Below the pieces are notes generated by a model. The model saw only the letters and a program-made list of their open reading frames with translations. It was not told the DNA's origin and made no database searches. A DNA stretch of 64,000 nt, from positions 31,010 to 95,009 of the forward strand of contig NZ_JAAFGZ010000016.1 in the NCBI RefSeq assembly GCF_010365105.1, written 5' to 3'. The stretch comes from Polaromonas sp. (GTDB lineage Bacteria; Pseudomonadota; Gammaproteobacteria; Burkholderiales; Burkholderiaceae_C). The translations under genes and the position numbers were made by a program. This document shows, one piece after another, positions 53,320-62,000 of the stretch (positions are counted from its first letter, which is position 1; every line of letters begins with the position of its first letter).

Positions 53320-54282
53320 ATGGCATCAAAAATCATTTTCAGGAGTTTGACTCGCACGCCTGACAAAATTCCCTTGCTGGTGCTCAACACGCATTCGAGC
53401 GAACATCAATCGGCGCTGTCCAAACTTTACGACCCCAGCTACACACCGACCGAAAGCGAACGCGCTGCCGCAATCGCCACGCATGGCGCCAAATTTCGGG
53501 CCGTGCTGACCATTGGCGTTCTGGGTCTGACGGCGCAGGAAATCGCCGCCATGCCGGCGCTCGAACTCATCTGCTGCATGGGCGCCGGGTTACGAATTAG
53601 TCGATCTGGACGCGGCGCGGGCACGCGGCATCGCCGTGGCCAATGGCCAGGGCACCAAAGACAACTGCGTCGCCGACCATGCCTTCGGACTGGTCATCGC
53701 GGCCATGCGCAACTTCCGGCAACTCGACCGTCTGTGCCGCGAAGGCGTGTGGCGCCTGGCGATTCCCCAGCCGCCCAACGTCTCGGGCAAACGCATCGGC
53801 ATCCTCGGCCTGGGCACCATCGGGCAGAAGATAGCCAGGCGCGCGGCCGCTTTCGACATTCCCATTGGCTACCACAACCGCAGCCTGAAAGCAGGCGCTG
53901 CGCACTGCTACTTCGTCAGCCTGGACGGGCTGGCGCAATGGTGCGATGTACTGGTGTGCGCCGCCCCGGGCGGTGAAACCACCCGGCATCTCGTCAATGC
54001 GCAGGTGCTCGATGCGCTGGGACCCCAAGGCTTTCTGCTGAACATTGGCCGGGGCAGTGTGGCCGATACCGGAGCGCTGGCAACGGCCCTGCGCGATGGC
54101 CGGATTGCCGGCACCGGCCTGGCGTCCCGGCCCGCCCCGAGGCGCTCACCGGGCTGGACAACGTTATCCTCACGCCCCACCTGGCCGGCTGGTCCCCCGA
54201 AGCGACGCAAGCGTCCTTCGACCGTTTCGTGGAAAACGTCCAAGGCCATTTTTCAGGCCGTGGAGTGGTCAGCCCCGTCTGA
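53320..54282 (+). pseudogene. D-isomer-specific 2-hydroxyacid dehydrogenase, frame-disrupted
   Basis: Two frames together encode one NAD-dependent 2-hydroxyacid dehydrogenase. The first (from 53320) gives LLVLNTHSSEHQSALSKLYD to LELICCMGAG; an extra base in the GGG run at 53587-53589 breaks the frame, which continues in another as YELVDLDAARARGIAVANGQ, the Rossmann GLGTIGQKIARRAA and NIGRGSVADTGALA. A second lesion at about 54118-54145, probably a small deletion (it removes the usual D-V-F-x-x-E-P segment), shifts frame again; the third frame gives PEALTGLDNVILTPHLAGWSPEAT and ends at TGA 54280-54282. The catalytic histidine of TPHLAG remains but the Glu of the EP loop is lost. Confidence 0.85.
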
Positions 54283-54530
54283 GCTGGGCAACGTTTACCT
54301 TGAGGCAGCATTCAAGACCGGCACTGCCATTGCAGGCTTCCCCCGGTTTGCCGTGCACCCACGAGCCATCGAGCGGTTGAAGTTGACCCGGTTTCGCAGG
54401 CGTCTTACAGTCATGCAAAACGGCATGGCGTGGCCGTGCCGGGCACACAGACTTCGCGCAGGAACGCGGCTTGCCGGCCAACCGGTTCTGATCGGCGTTT
54501 CAAGCGCTAAAACCAACGCGAGGTTGTCGT

Positions 54531-56690
54531 ATGAAACTACCAGTCGAACTGCTTTCGAAGGCTGAGGCGGACTATCCGAAGACGCCGACGCAGGTCAGGG
54601 GCCTGCAGTCGCGCATCGTTTCCCGTTCTGCCTTGGTGCTTGACGGCCTGGACCACCTGGAACGCCGGCGCGCGATGATTGCGGCATCGGCACGGGAAAG
54701 TGCCAGCCTGGCTTTCGAGCGCTACCTCGGCACCAACGACCTTCTGCCCATCAACTACCTGCTCACCGGCTATGCACAGTCGCGCGCGGTGGGCAGGATT
54801 CGCTACTTTGACAAAAAGGACCGACGCACCGCTTTTGCCACCGGCTTCATGGTTTCACCTGAACTCATGATGACCAATCACCATGTGTTCCCGGTGTCAG
54901 ATGTCGCTGAATTCGCAGCGCTGGCCGATGACGCGGCCATCGAGTTCGGCTACGAATACGACGCCTTCGGCAAGCTGGGCGAGCCGGTGGTCCATGCGCT
55001 GGACCCGGAAGTTTTCCTGCACACCTCGAAGGCGCTGGACCTGGCCCTCGTCGCCGTTCGCCCACGCGACCTGACTGGCCTGCGCCATTTGCGTGACCAG
55101 GGCTACCTCATCCTGAATGGCCGGCTGGGAAAGGCAGGCACGGGCGACTACGCGACCATCGTTCAGCACCCCGATGGCAAGGAAAAGCAGATCGCGCTGC
55201 GCAATAACGAAATCATCGACAACGATTTGCCGGATGTCCTGATCTACAAGAGCGACACGGCGCAGGGAAGCAGCGGCGCGCCGGTGTTCAACAACGAGTG
55301 GCAGGTGATCGCGCTGCACAGTTCGGGGGTGGCCAGGACCGACGCGGCCGGCCACTTCCTTGACAAGCACGACCAGGTGATCGAGGTCGAAAACGGGCGG
55401 ATCGACGAGTCGCGCGTTGTCTGGCTGAGCAATCGCGGGGTGCGTGTCAGCGCCCTCATGAAGCACCTGCTCGCGCCGGAAAGCGCCGTGGCGCTGCATC
55501 CGCTGGTCCAGGTCTTTTCCAGCCCCGCTTATACCGACAGCCGCCCTTTCAACACGTTGCCACGGCCTGCGATTCTGGAGGACTCCGGGTTCAAGGGCGC
55601 GCCCGTTGCCGCACAGTCCGTCAGTCTGCCGCCGCTTGGGGCAAGCCTGATCGAGATCCGGGTGAGCATTGGCAATGGGCAGCCCGTCGTGCAGTCCACT
55701 GTGAGCGAAACACCCGCTCAAACGGTTTCCCTGGGCACCCTGAACGAAAGAAAACTGGAGGACACGCAGGACTATTCAACCTGCACGGGGTTTGAGGAAG
55801 AATTCATGGGAATCCGCATTCCCATGCCGTTGCCGAGCGCCCGGTTGCGCAAGCAACTGGCATTTTTGAAGGACGCGCCCGGCTCGTTCACGCTCAAATA
55901 CCACCACTTCAGCACCATCCTGCACGCGGTGCGCCGGGTGCCGGTGGTCAGCGCCATCAACGTGCACGGAAAACACCGCTATGCGGCGCTGGGAAGCAGC
56001 ACGCGAAAAGACAACTGGCTGCGCGACAGCCGCGTTGACTACGATGCCCAGCTCGACGACAGGTGGTACGCCAAAAGCGGCTTTGACAAGGGCCACCTTT
56101 CACGCCGTGAAGACGCCGAATGGGGCGCCAGCCTGGCGCTGGCCAAGGCGGCGGCAGACCTCACCTGCTCCTACGCGAACGCCGTGCCGCAGGTGCCTGC
56201 GTTCAATCGCGCCATGATGGGCTACCACGGCCAGTGGGGCCAGCTTGAAAACAAGCTGCTGGAGGCCGGCGTGAAGAACGAGTCCGCCAGAAGTGCGCGA
56301 ATCTGCGTCTTCAGTGGCCCGGTCTTTGCTGACGATGATCCTGTGTATGCATCGGTCCAGGTGGCCCTTGGCTGCTTCAAGGTGGTGGTGTGGTTCCACC
56401 AGGACGGGGCACTGCGGACAACGGCCTTTCATCTGTCGCAGGACACGCTGGTCGAAGGCATCGCGTTCGAGGCACTGAACTTTGACAAGCTGTTCAAGCT
56501 CCAGCAAGTGCCGCTTGCCTGGATCGAGCAGGCAACAGGGCTGGGGTTTGCTGCTGTGCTTCGAGACGCTGACACGTTCAGCAAAGACAGCCCGCAGGCA
56601 GATGAAGCCGCGCTGGAACGCCTGGTCAGCGGCGGTCAGGCACCTTCCGCCAGCGCGTCACCGGAAGCGGCTCGGCCCGAGAAGCCCTAA
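54531..56690 (+). CDS. Trypsin-like serine protease / DNA-RNA non-specific endonuclease fusion
   Basis: A 719-residue protein. Residues about 80-310 are a chymotrypsin-fold protease with the triad His118 (TNHHV), Asp170 (ALDLALV) and Ser248 (GSSGAP). Residues about 415-680 are a NUC (Serratia-nuclease-type) domain with FDKGHLSRRED (catalytic His522) and Asn550 in YANAVPQVPAFN, the metal-binding asparagine. Both active sites look complete. There is no signal peptide, so it seems cytoplasmic, unlike secreted Serratia nuclease. A flexible linker (about 330-410) joins the domains. A nuclease kept near a protease could be activated by cleavage in a toxin or defence system. Adjacent genes are a pseudogene and a PAP2 phosphatase, with no obvious immunity partner. 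Confidence 0.85.
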   Translation: MKLPVELLSKAEADYPKTPTQVRGLQSRIVSRSALVLDGLDHLERRRAMIAASARESASLAFERYLGTNDLLPINYLLTGYAQSRAVGRIRYFDKKDRRTAFATGFMVSPELMMTNHHVFPVSDVAEFAALADDAAIEFGYEYDAFGKLGEPVVHALDPEVFLHTSKALDLALVAVRPRDLTGLRHLRDQGYLILNGRLGKAGTGDYATIVQHPDGKEKQIALRNNEIIDNDLPDVLIYKSDTAQGSSGAPVFNNEWQVIALHSSGVARTDAAGHFLDKHDQVIEVENGRIDESRVVWLSNRGVRVSALMKHLLAPESAVALHPLVQVFSSPAYTDSRPFNTLPRPAILEDSGFKGAPVAAQSVSLPPLGASLIEIRVSIGNGQPVVQSTVSETPAQTVSLGTLNERKLEDTQDYSTCTGFEEEFMGIRIPMPLPSARLRKQLAFLKDAPGSFTLKYHHFSTILHAVRRVPVVSAINVHGKHRYAALGSSTRKDNWLRDSRVDYDAQLDDRWYAKSGFDKGHLSRREDAEWGASLALAKAAADLTCSYANAVPQVPAFNRAMMGYHGQWGQLENKLLEAGVKNESARSARICVFSGPVFADDDPVYASVQVALGCFKVVVWFHQDGALRTTAFHLSQDTLVEGIAFEALNFDKLFKLQQVPLAWIEQATGLGFAAVLRDADTFSKDSPQADEAALERLVSGGQAPSASASPEAARPEKP

Positions 56691-57092
56691 GCGATGCCCC
56701 TGCGGCAAAGCCCAGGCTTGGCCAGTGTGCATGGATCGGTGTCATGTCATCCATGATTTGAATGAAGCCCGATAGGTTCAGTTGAGGGATCGACGATTAA
56801 GCGCCTCTGGCCGCTGCTGGACACTCTGCCGCGCCGGCGGCATCTATGGGACATTCGGCTCATTGCCATTCAGGCTCATCGGCATAGTATCCAGTCCAAA
56901 TTGATCTCGCCAACTAATTTATGAAGCATTTCGACTGCACGGCACAAGTCCAGGCTGGGCGATTTTCGCCAGCTTGACTCGAATGCGTTGGGTGCCTTTC
57001 TGGATTTGCACCGAGTGTATGGACGCCTGGAGACACGTCAACCGCACAGACGAGCGGCGCAGATTCGAGGCGGGGGATAAACGACCTACCGA
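56691..57092. other. Intergenic region between the protease-nuclease and PAP2 genes
   Basis: No supported gene in about 400 bp. Short open stretches in several frames have no family resemblance. Base composition is lower in GC in parts (for instance around 56880-56960) than the flanks. It could contain relics of deleted DNA, and the promoter for the PAP2 gene must be here. Confidence 0.4.
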
Positions 57093-57821
57093 ATGAACTA
57101 CCGGATGACCTACGATAACGCCTTTGACACTGCCGTCGCTTCTTTCGTCAACCAGTACGCTCGGAACTCCTGGGCGTTTGACCAGGTCATCGCGTTTCTA
57201 TCGTTCAATCACCTACTCAAGGGTGGCGTGTTCATGGCAATGCTGTGGTGGGCCTGGTTCCAATCGGGCGACCGTCAAGCTATTCAGCGGGCGCATATCC
57301 TGTCGACAGTATTCGGCTGTATCGTTGCGTTGGCCATCGGAAGAATCCTGGTTCTGACGCTTCCGTTCCGCGAGCGACCACTCCATGAAGCCACACTTAG
57401 CTGGACCTTGCCGTATGGGGTCGCGGAAAAGGCGCTGGATGGGCTGAGTTCAATGCCTAGTGATCACGCGGTGCTGTTTTTTGCGCTGGCAACCGGCTAC
57501 TTTTTCGTCTCCAGGGCTCTTGGCTTCGTTGCCCTGGCCTATGCGGTTGTCTGCATAGCGCTACCCCGTATCTACCTGGGGCTGCACTACCCGACGGATA
57601 TTCTTGCTGGCGCGGCTATTGGCTCATTGGTAGTGTATGGCTCTAACCGTTACCTCACGTACCGCAGGCTCTTTGTCTACGTGGCAACCCTTCCCAAGAC
57701 GAAACCGAGCTATTTTTACGCCGCGTTCTTTTTGGCGACCTATCAGATCGCTGACTTGTTTGAAAATATTCGGCCACTCCTGGTTGGTCTGGTCAAGCTT
57801 CTCAAAGGCGTTTTGGCCTGA
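57093..57821 (+). CDS. PAP2-family membrane phosphatase
   Basis: A 242-residue membrane protein with about five to six helices and the three phosphatase motifs: R...RPLH (TLPFRERPLHE), SSMPSDHAVLFF and RIYLGLHYPTDILAGAA. PAP2 enzymes dephosphorylate undecaprenyl diphosphate, phosphatidate or similar lipids. A C-terminal extension of about 60 residues after the last motif is unusual. ATG 57093 has an alternative at 57105. The gene has more A/T-ending codons than its neighbours, hinting at transfer. Confidence 0.87.
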   Translation: MNYRMTYDNAFDTAVASFVNQYARNSWAFDQVIAFLSFNHLLKGGVFMAMLWWAWFQSGDRQAIQRAHILSTVFGCIVALAIGRILVLTLPFRERPLHEATLSWTLPYGVAEKALDGLSSMPSDHAVLFFALATGYFFVSRALGFVALAYAVVCIALPRIYLGLHYPTDILAGAAIGSLVVYGSNRYLTYRRLFVYVATLPKTKPSYFYAAFFLATYQIADLFENIRPLLVGLVKLLKGVLA

Positions 57822-57999
57822 AGATGATCTGAATAACTCACCGCGACATTGATTAGCGGGTTGGTAGTTGTGAAGTGGTGGGATTTCATGCGCGATCTCT
57901 GGAAATGCCGTCCTTATTACTGCCTACCCGGGCTTTGTTGGCCCGTTGCAGGGCGTTTCTGCTGATTTTTGGCGCACTCATGCAACGGACTCCATCAAT

Positions 58000-58149
58000 T
58001 TACGGCGCACCATCCACAGGCGGGAACCGTGCAAACAGCGTGAACAACTGCGCCGTGTTCTTGCTCAGCCCACGATAGCGTACCCGCGCCAATCCAGAGT
58101 GGCGCTCGATGACCCGATACGGATGCGCTACCTTGGCACGTACACCTCC
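58000..58149 (-). pseudogene. IS5-family transposase C-terminal remnant
   Basis: The leftward frame ending at 58000 includes VRAKVAHPYRVIERHSGLAR, VRYRGLSKNTAQLFTLFA and PVDGAP, the C-terminal end of IS5-group (ISL2-like) DDE transposases (normally [27 protein letters not shown] in outline). Only about 48 residues survive, and no flanking inverted repeats were found. It is a dead fragment. Confidence 0.7.
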
Positions 58150-58202
58150 CGAGTCAGACTGGGAGTCGCTTCTAAAAACCATTATCAGGTGCATACACAT
58201 CC

Positions 58203-58770
58203 ATGAAAACAACCCATTCCGAAGCATTTGTCGAGCCGGCAGTCATCAAGCTGCTGTCGCGTGGAAAGCGCACGATGCGCGAAGTCGTCCTTGAGCTGAT
58301 CGTGAACCACTACACGACGAGGAACTGGACCGAAAAAAGGGCAACGAACAAAGCCGTTGTCACCGAGCCAAAAGAAAAGCGTTTCCAGGGCTGGAGTTCT
58401 TCTGGGCAGCTGCAACCCACGCCTTGTCAGGCGAGGCCCTGCCGGCGTGGTGCCGCGAGCACGGCTTGTTCGCCCACCACCTGAGCAGCTGGGAAACGGT
58501 TTTCTGTGCACCGGCCAAAGTGCCGGCAGACACGGAGCCATGGCGCAGCCTCAAGGATGCAAACGGGCAGCTCAAGCGCTGGCTGCTGCGCAAGGAAAAG
58601 GCGTTGTCGGAGGCAACAGCGTTGCGGATACTTCAAAAAAAGTTTGGTGAGCTGTGGGAGGACAAGGTCAACTGACCCGCATCTTGCAGCGCCGCCAGAT
58701 CATTGAGATGGTGGGCGAGGCGACGCAAGCGGGCGCGCCAAGAGCGTGCTTGCGGATGAATGGTTGCATG
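58203..58770 (+). pseudogene. IS3-family transposase remnant (orfA frameshifted, orfB truncated)
   Basis: The first frame (58203 onward) gives MKTTHSEAFVEPAVIKLLSR, then RTMREVVLELIVNHYTTRNW, the helix-turn-helix start of an IS3-type OrfA. The frame is lost near 58410, and the rest continues in a different frame as ALSGEALPAWCREHGLFAHH, WRSLKDANGQLKRWLLRKEK and ALSEATALRILQKKFGELWE. After the stop at 58673-58675, an OrfB-like start (TRILQRRQIIEMVGEATQAG) breaks off near 58770. It is a decayed element near tRNA-Arg. Confidence 0.7.
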
Positions 58771-58903
58771 TTTGATTTTCCACTCGTAGGCCAATTACCG
58801 CATCACCGCCCTGCTGGTCTTGCCTGCAGCTTCACGCCAAAGCAAGCGACCAGTAGGAACAAGCCCGACTCGCCAACCACCAGAAATCGACCAGAAACAA
58901 AAA

Positions 58904-58925
58904 CGCCAACCGGGCGGTTGGCGTG
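58904..58925 (-). terminator. Terminator of tRNA-Arg
   Basis: ACGCCAACC (58904-58912) and GGTTGGCGT (58917-58925) pair perfectly around a 4-base loop. Read on the minus strand, the stem is followed by TTTTGTTTC, a good termination tract for the tRNA-Arg transcript. Confidence 0.85.
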
Positions 58926-58962
58926 ATGGCAAGGAAACACAAGGGTTTCAGGGTGTCTGAAA

Positions 58963-59038
58963 TGGTGCGGCTGGCGGGGATCGAACCCACGACCCTTGGC
59001 TTCGGAGGCCAATACTCTATCCACTGAGCTACAGCCGC
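58963..59038 (-). tRNA. tRNA-Arg (anticodon CCG), CCA encoded
   Basis: A 76-base cloverleaf read leftward. The acceptor stem pairs GCGGCTG with CAGCCGC, the D-arm is GCTC...GAGT-type, the T-arm is CGTGGGTTCGATCCCCG-like, and the anticodon loop CTCCGAA carries CCG for arginine CGG codons. The discriminator A and the 3' CCA are present in the DNA. IS remnants lie within 200 bp downstream, as is common at tRNA integration hotspots. Confidence 0.97.
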
Positions 59039-59170
59039 AACGCTGAAAAAACCGACTTTCGCCATAATCCGGAGATTTAAGCGACTGACCGGCTTGGGCA
59101 AGCTAAACCGGGCATAACCACAGATTCTATCAGTCGGCCCGAACCGCGTCAGGATTTCCATGACCGCCGC

Positions 59171-59176
59171 TATAAT
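59171..59176 (+). promoter_or_regulatory. -10 box of the cytochrome gene
   Basis: TATAAT lies 55 bp upstream of the cytochrome start. No good -35 hexamer is found at 16-18 bp (GTCAGG-type only), so the promoter may need an activator. Confidence 0.35.
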
Positions 59177-59230
59177 GCGAGCCTACTGAAGCAGCCCGCT
59201 ACAGCCCCGATTTTTGTTTTTGAGGACGCA

Positions 59231-60127
59231 ATGAGCGCAAACGACCACACCACGGCACACGACGAAGCCCACACGGGCCCGATCAAAACCCCCAAGCAGT
59301 TGCTGGCAGCGGTTTTTTTCTCTTTTGTTGTTCCGGTTTTTGCAATCATCGGCCTGGTTTACTACGTCACCTCGGCCGACAAACCCATGGCCGGTGCCGA
59401 CGACGGCGGCCGCGCCATTGCCGAGCGCATCCAGAAAGTGGGCATGGTTGAAATCCGCGATGCCAACCGGCCCCTTCGCGCAGGCGAAGAAGTCTACAAA
59501 GCCCAATGCATTGCCTGCCACGCAGCTGGCGCAGCAGGTGCTCCCAAATTTGGCGATGCCGCAGCGTGGGCGCCCCGCATTGCCACCGGCTACGAAGCGC
59601 TGCTGAATTCAGCACTCAAGGGCAAGAATGCCATGGCGGCGCAGGGCGGCGGCGAGTTTCAGGATGTTGAAATCGGCCGGGCCGTGGTGTACATGACGAC
59701 TGCGGCAGGCGGCAAGTTCGCCGAACCCGCCGTGCCAGCCGCAGGCGCTGCGGATGCGCCCGCTGCAGCAGCGGCTCCAGCCACACCGGCGGCCCCTGTC
59801 GCCGTGGCCGCTGCCACCCCTGCGCCGTCAGCAGCGCCTGCGGCCACAACGGCACCGGCCGCGCCTGTCCAGGTGGCAGTTGCCAATCCAGGCGCTGGCG
59901 AAGCACTGTACAAACAGGCCTGTGTGGCGTGTCATGCCGCAGGCGTGGCCGGAGCGCCAAAATTTGGCGACAAGGCAGCCTGGGCACCCCGTATCCAGAC
60001 CGGCCTTGACGCGCTGACGAACAGCGCCATCAAGGGCAAGAATGCCATGCCGCCCAGGGGCGGCTCTGCTGCATCGGACGCTGACATCCATTCCGCCGTG
60101 GTCTATATGGTGAACGCCGCCAAATAA
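59231..60127 (+). CDS. Membrane-anchored di-haem cytochrome c (two cytochrome c5-like domains)
   Basis: A 298-residue protein with one N-terminal membrane anchor (about 24-46). Two c-type domains follow: CIACH at 93-97 with distal Met135 (KNAM), and CVACH at 231-235 with Met273 (KNAMPPRGG). The two domains share GAPKFGD...AAWAPRI, so the gene arose by internal duplication. The 60-residue linker (about 165-225) is Ala/Pro-rich and flexible. It would carry electrons in the periplasm between membrane complexes such as bc1 and a terminal oxidase. A GAGG site precedes the start. Confidence 0.9.
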   Translation: MSANDHTTAHDEAHTGPIKTPKQLLAAVFFSFVVPVFAIIGLVYYVTSADKPMAGADDGGRAIAERIQKVGMVEIRDANRPLRAGEEVYKAQCIACHAAGAAGAPKFGDAAAWAPRIATGYEALLNSALKGKNAMAAQGGGEFQDVEIGRAVVYMTTAAGGKFAEPAVPAAGAADAPAAAAAPATPAAPVAVAAATPAPSAAPAATTAPAAPVQVAVANPGAGEALYKQACVACHAAGVAGAPKFGDKAAWAPRIQTGLDALTNSAIKGKNAMPPRGGSAASDADIHSAVVYMVNAAK

Positions 60128-60148
60128 GGGCGGACGCCTACCTCAGCA

Positions 60149-60173
60149 AAAAGCCGGTCACTGACCGGCTTTT
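60149..60173. terminator. Bidirectional terminator between cytochrome and hypothetical gene
   Basis: AAAAGCCGGTCA and TGACCGGCTTTT are perfect inverted repeats around one base (60149-60160 and 60162-60173). With A-runs upstream and T-runs downstream it can end transcription in both directions, fitting the convergent genes on either side. Confidence 0.92.
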
Positions 60174-60229
60174 GTTCGTCAAAAACCAATGAAAATGGCT
60201 GTTTACGCAGGCAGCATAAGCATGTAACG

Positions 60230-60790
60230 CTATGCTTTTTGCATACCCTGAGGGCTGCGAACATAACCAAACCTTGCCGGCAAGGCAGAGGCTTGCACCT
60301 CCTGCGGCACCCACAAGCCCTGCACCACCGCATCGGCGGCATGCGTCATGTCCTGGGTATGGACGAGGCCAAAGCCCAGATCAGTCTCCAGATAGAGCCG
60401 ACCCTGCTCGTCGAGCACGCAGCGCTGGACGCGTGCGGCCTGGCCAGTGTGCGCCATCACGCCAAAATCCGGCGCCGGGTTCACCCGCCAGATGAAAGGA
60501 GTGGCCTCAAGCTCCACATAGACGCGTTGCGGCCCGTTCTGGAAAAACCAGCAGCCGCTGGCATCGCTTTCGTAATTGCGCTGAATGAAATCAATCAGCT
60601 TTTCGTGCTGCAGCAGCGATCCCTTGCTGGCCGCTTGGCTGTCGCTCTTTTTTTCCGGCGCAAACGGCCCGGCAGCCTGCGCCTGGTCGTCGCGCATATA
60701 CCAGTTGCCTCGCGCATCCAGCCCGAGCCAGCCGTAGCAGTCGGGAACGTTGGGCCACTTGGCAATCGCTTGTAGAACCATGTTATCCAT
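60230..60790 (-). CDS. Conserved hypothetical protein (Comamonadaceae)
   Basis: A 186-residue protein started at ATG 60790 (MDNMVLQAIAKWPNVPDCYG). The wording WLGLDARGNWYMRD, LLQHEKLIDFIQRNYESD, GCWFFQNGPQRVYVELEATP and LHTQDMTHAADAVVQGLWV is one I associate with a conserved beta-proteobacterial family annotated as DUF2946 in relatives, but I am not sure of that name. No leader, no membrane segment and no catalytic motif. It follows the YheT-like gene by 43 bp. Confidence 0.75.
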   Translation of the reverse strand: MDNMVLQAIAKWPNVPDCYGWLGLDARGNWYMRDDQAQAAGPFAPEKKSDSQAASKGSLLQHEKLIDFIQRNYESDASGCWFFQNGPQRVYVELEATPFIWRVNPAPDFGVMAHTGQAARVQRCVLDEQGRLYLETDLGFGLVHTQDMTHAADAVVQGLWVPQEVQASALPARFGYVRSPQGMQKA

Positions 60791-60833
60791 GACTTTATTT
60801 TGCGCTGTTTTGCCAGCCCCGGGCGTTTCAGGG

Positions 60834-61985
60834 TCATGCCACGGTATGAAGCTGCCCGGCCAGAAAGTCCGCCACGGCTTCCGGCATGGCGCGCACATGC
60901 GCCGGGAAACGGGACGACGGAAAGCCGACATGCCCGCCTTGCGCCGGCTGCCACAGCGTCACATCGGGACTGACACCGGAGCGCTGAGGCAAGCTGTCGG
61001 CCGGGATGAAGGGGTCGTTCAAGGCATTCAGCGCCAGGGCGGGAACGGAAATCCGGTGCAGATGCGGCTTGGCCGAGGCACGCGCCCAGTAATCGTCCAC
61101 GCCATTGAAGCCATGCACCGGTCCGGTAAAAACATGGTCGAACGCATACAGGTCGCGGGCCGCCAGCAGCGCCACACGGTCGAAGAGGCCGGGGTGCTGG
61201 GCCAGCTTTTGCAGCGCTTTGGGCCGCATGGTCTTGAGAAACATGCGGGTGTAGACCTGCCGGTTAAAGCCGCGCCCGATGGCCCGGCCGCTGGCGGCCA
61301 GGTCCAGCGGCGCGCTGACCGAGGCAATGGCGGCCACCACCTGTCTGGCGTCCCGGCCCATCTCGCCAGCCCAGCGCATCAACGCATTGCCGCCAAGCGA
61401 CACACCGACCGCCAGCACCGGCCCGTGGTGCCGGCTGGCAAAACGCCTGAGCATCCAGTCGATCTCGGCAAAATCGCCCGAGTGGTAGGCGCGCGGCGCC
61501 AGGTTCATCTCGCCCGAGCAGCCACGGAAATGCGGCACGGCAAAGGCCCAGCCCCGGCTGCCGGCCACGTCGGCAAAGGCCTGGGCATAGTGGCTGCCAG
61601 AGGAGCCCTCCAGCCCATGAAAAAGCACCAGCAGCGGTTGTTTTGATGCCTTTTCGGGGTGTACCGAAGCACGCGCATCAGGACTGTTCAAGCCAAGGCC
61701 GCAGAACCGGCTTTGCCGGGCTGCAGGCGCAGCGACCCCCTCGGGGGGCAGGAAGCTACACGAAGTGAGCGACCGTGGGGGCGCAACATTCAGCAGCGAA
61801 CCACGCGCAGCGGGGAGCGTGGGGGCTTGAACACTCCAGTCCACATCAATGAAATCGCCGTCCGGCGTGGTCCACCGCTCACGGTGGAAAACGGGCGCCA
61901 GCCCGGAAAAGCGGCGGGCGCGCAAAGCCGCCCAGATGGTCTGCATGTTCCCGTCCGGCAGCCACCAGGGGGCGCCGTAATTCAT
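60834..61985 (-). CDS. YheT-like alpha/beta hydrolase with in-frame repeat insertion
   Basis: A 383-residue hydrolase of the YheT/UPF0017 family begun at ATG 61985 (a GTG at 61997 is possible). The fold motifs are LLVLFHGLEGSSGSHYA, AVPHFRGCSGEMN, the nucleophile elbow GVSLGGNAL and the late GGHVGF carrying the catalytic histidine; NDPFIPAD supplies the acid. Residues about 53-112 (VQAPTLP to EKASKQ) are not part of the usual domain: they are translated from a GC-rich dispersed repeat element (61700-61826) and lengthen a loop between the N-terminal strand and the core. The frame stays open, so the protein may still fold. Confidence 0.85.
   Translation of the reverse strand: MNYGAPWWLPDGNMQTIWAALRARRFSGLAPVFHRERWTTPDGDFIDVDWSVQAPTLPAARGSLLNVAPPRSLTSCSFLPPEGVAAPAARQSRFCGLGLNSPDARASVHPEKASKQPLLVLFHGLEGSSGSHYAQAFADVAGSRGWAFAVPHFRGCSGEMNLAPRAYHSGDFAEIDWMLRRFASRHHGPVLAVGVSLGGNALMRWAGEMGRDARQVVAAIASVSAPLDLAASGRAIGRGFNRQVYTRMFLKTMRPKALQKLAQHPGLFDRVALLAARDLYAFDHVFTGPVHGFNGVDDYWARASAKPHLHRISVPALALNALNDPFIPADSLPQRSGVSPDVTLWQPAQGGHVGFPSSRFPAHVRAMPEAVADFLAGQLHTVA
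61700..61826. repeat. GC-rich repeat element inside the YheT-like gene
   Basis: The plus strand shows AGCGACCCCCTCGGGGGGCA with the self-complementary CCCCCTCGGGGGG core, then CACGAAGTGAGCGACCGTGG and a second GC-rich half ending GCGTGGGGGC. This wording is familiar from Comamonadaceae intergenic repeats. Here it lies in frame within a coding region. Boundaries are approximate. Confidence 0.5.
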
Positions 61986-62000
61986 GGCAGCGTGCACCGG

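Noticed and set aside
53270..53325. Direct repeat of GATGGCATCA before the broken dehydrogenase
   Set aside because: Two 10-bp copies only; could be a target-site or chance repeat and nothing else marks an insertion.
58203..58484. Intact 93-residue gene after the IS5 remnant
   Set aside because: It is the first half of a frameshifted IS3-type OrfA; its C-terminal third is out-of-frame text.
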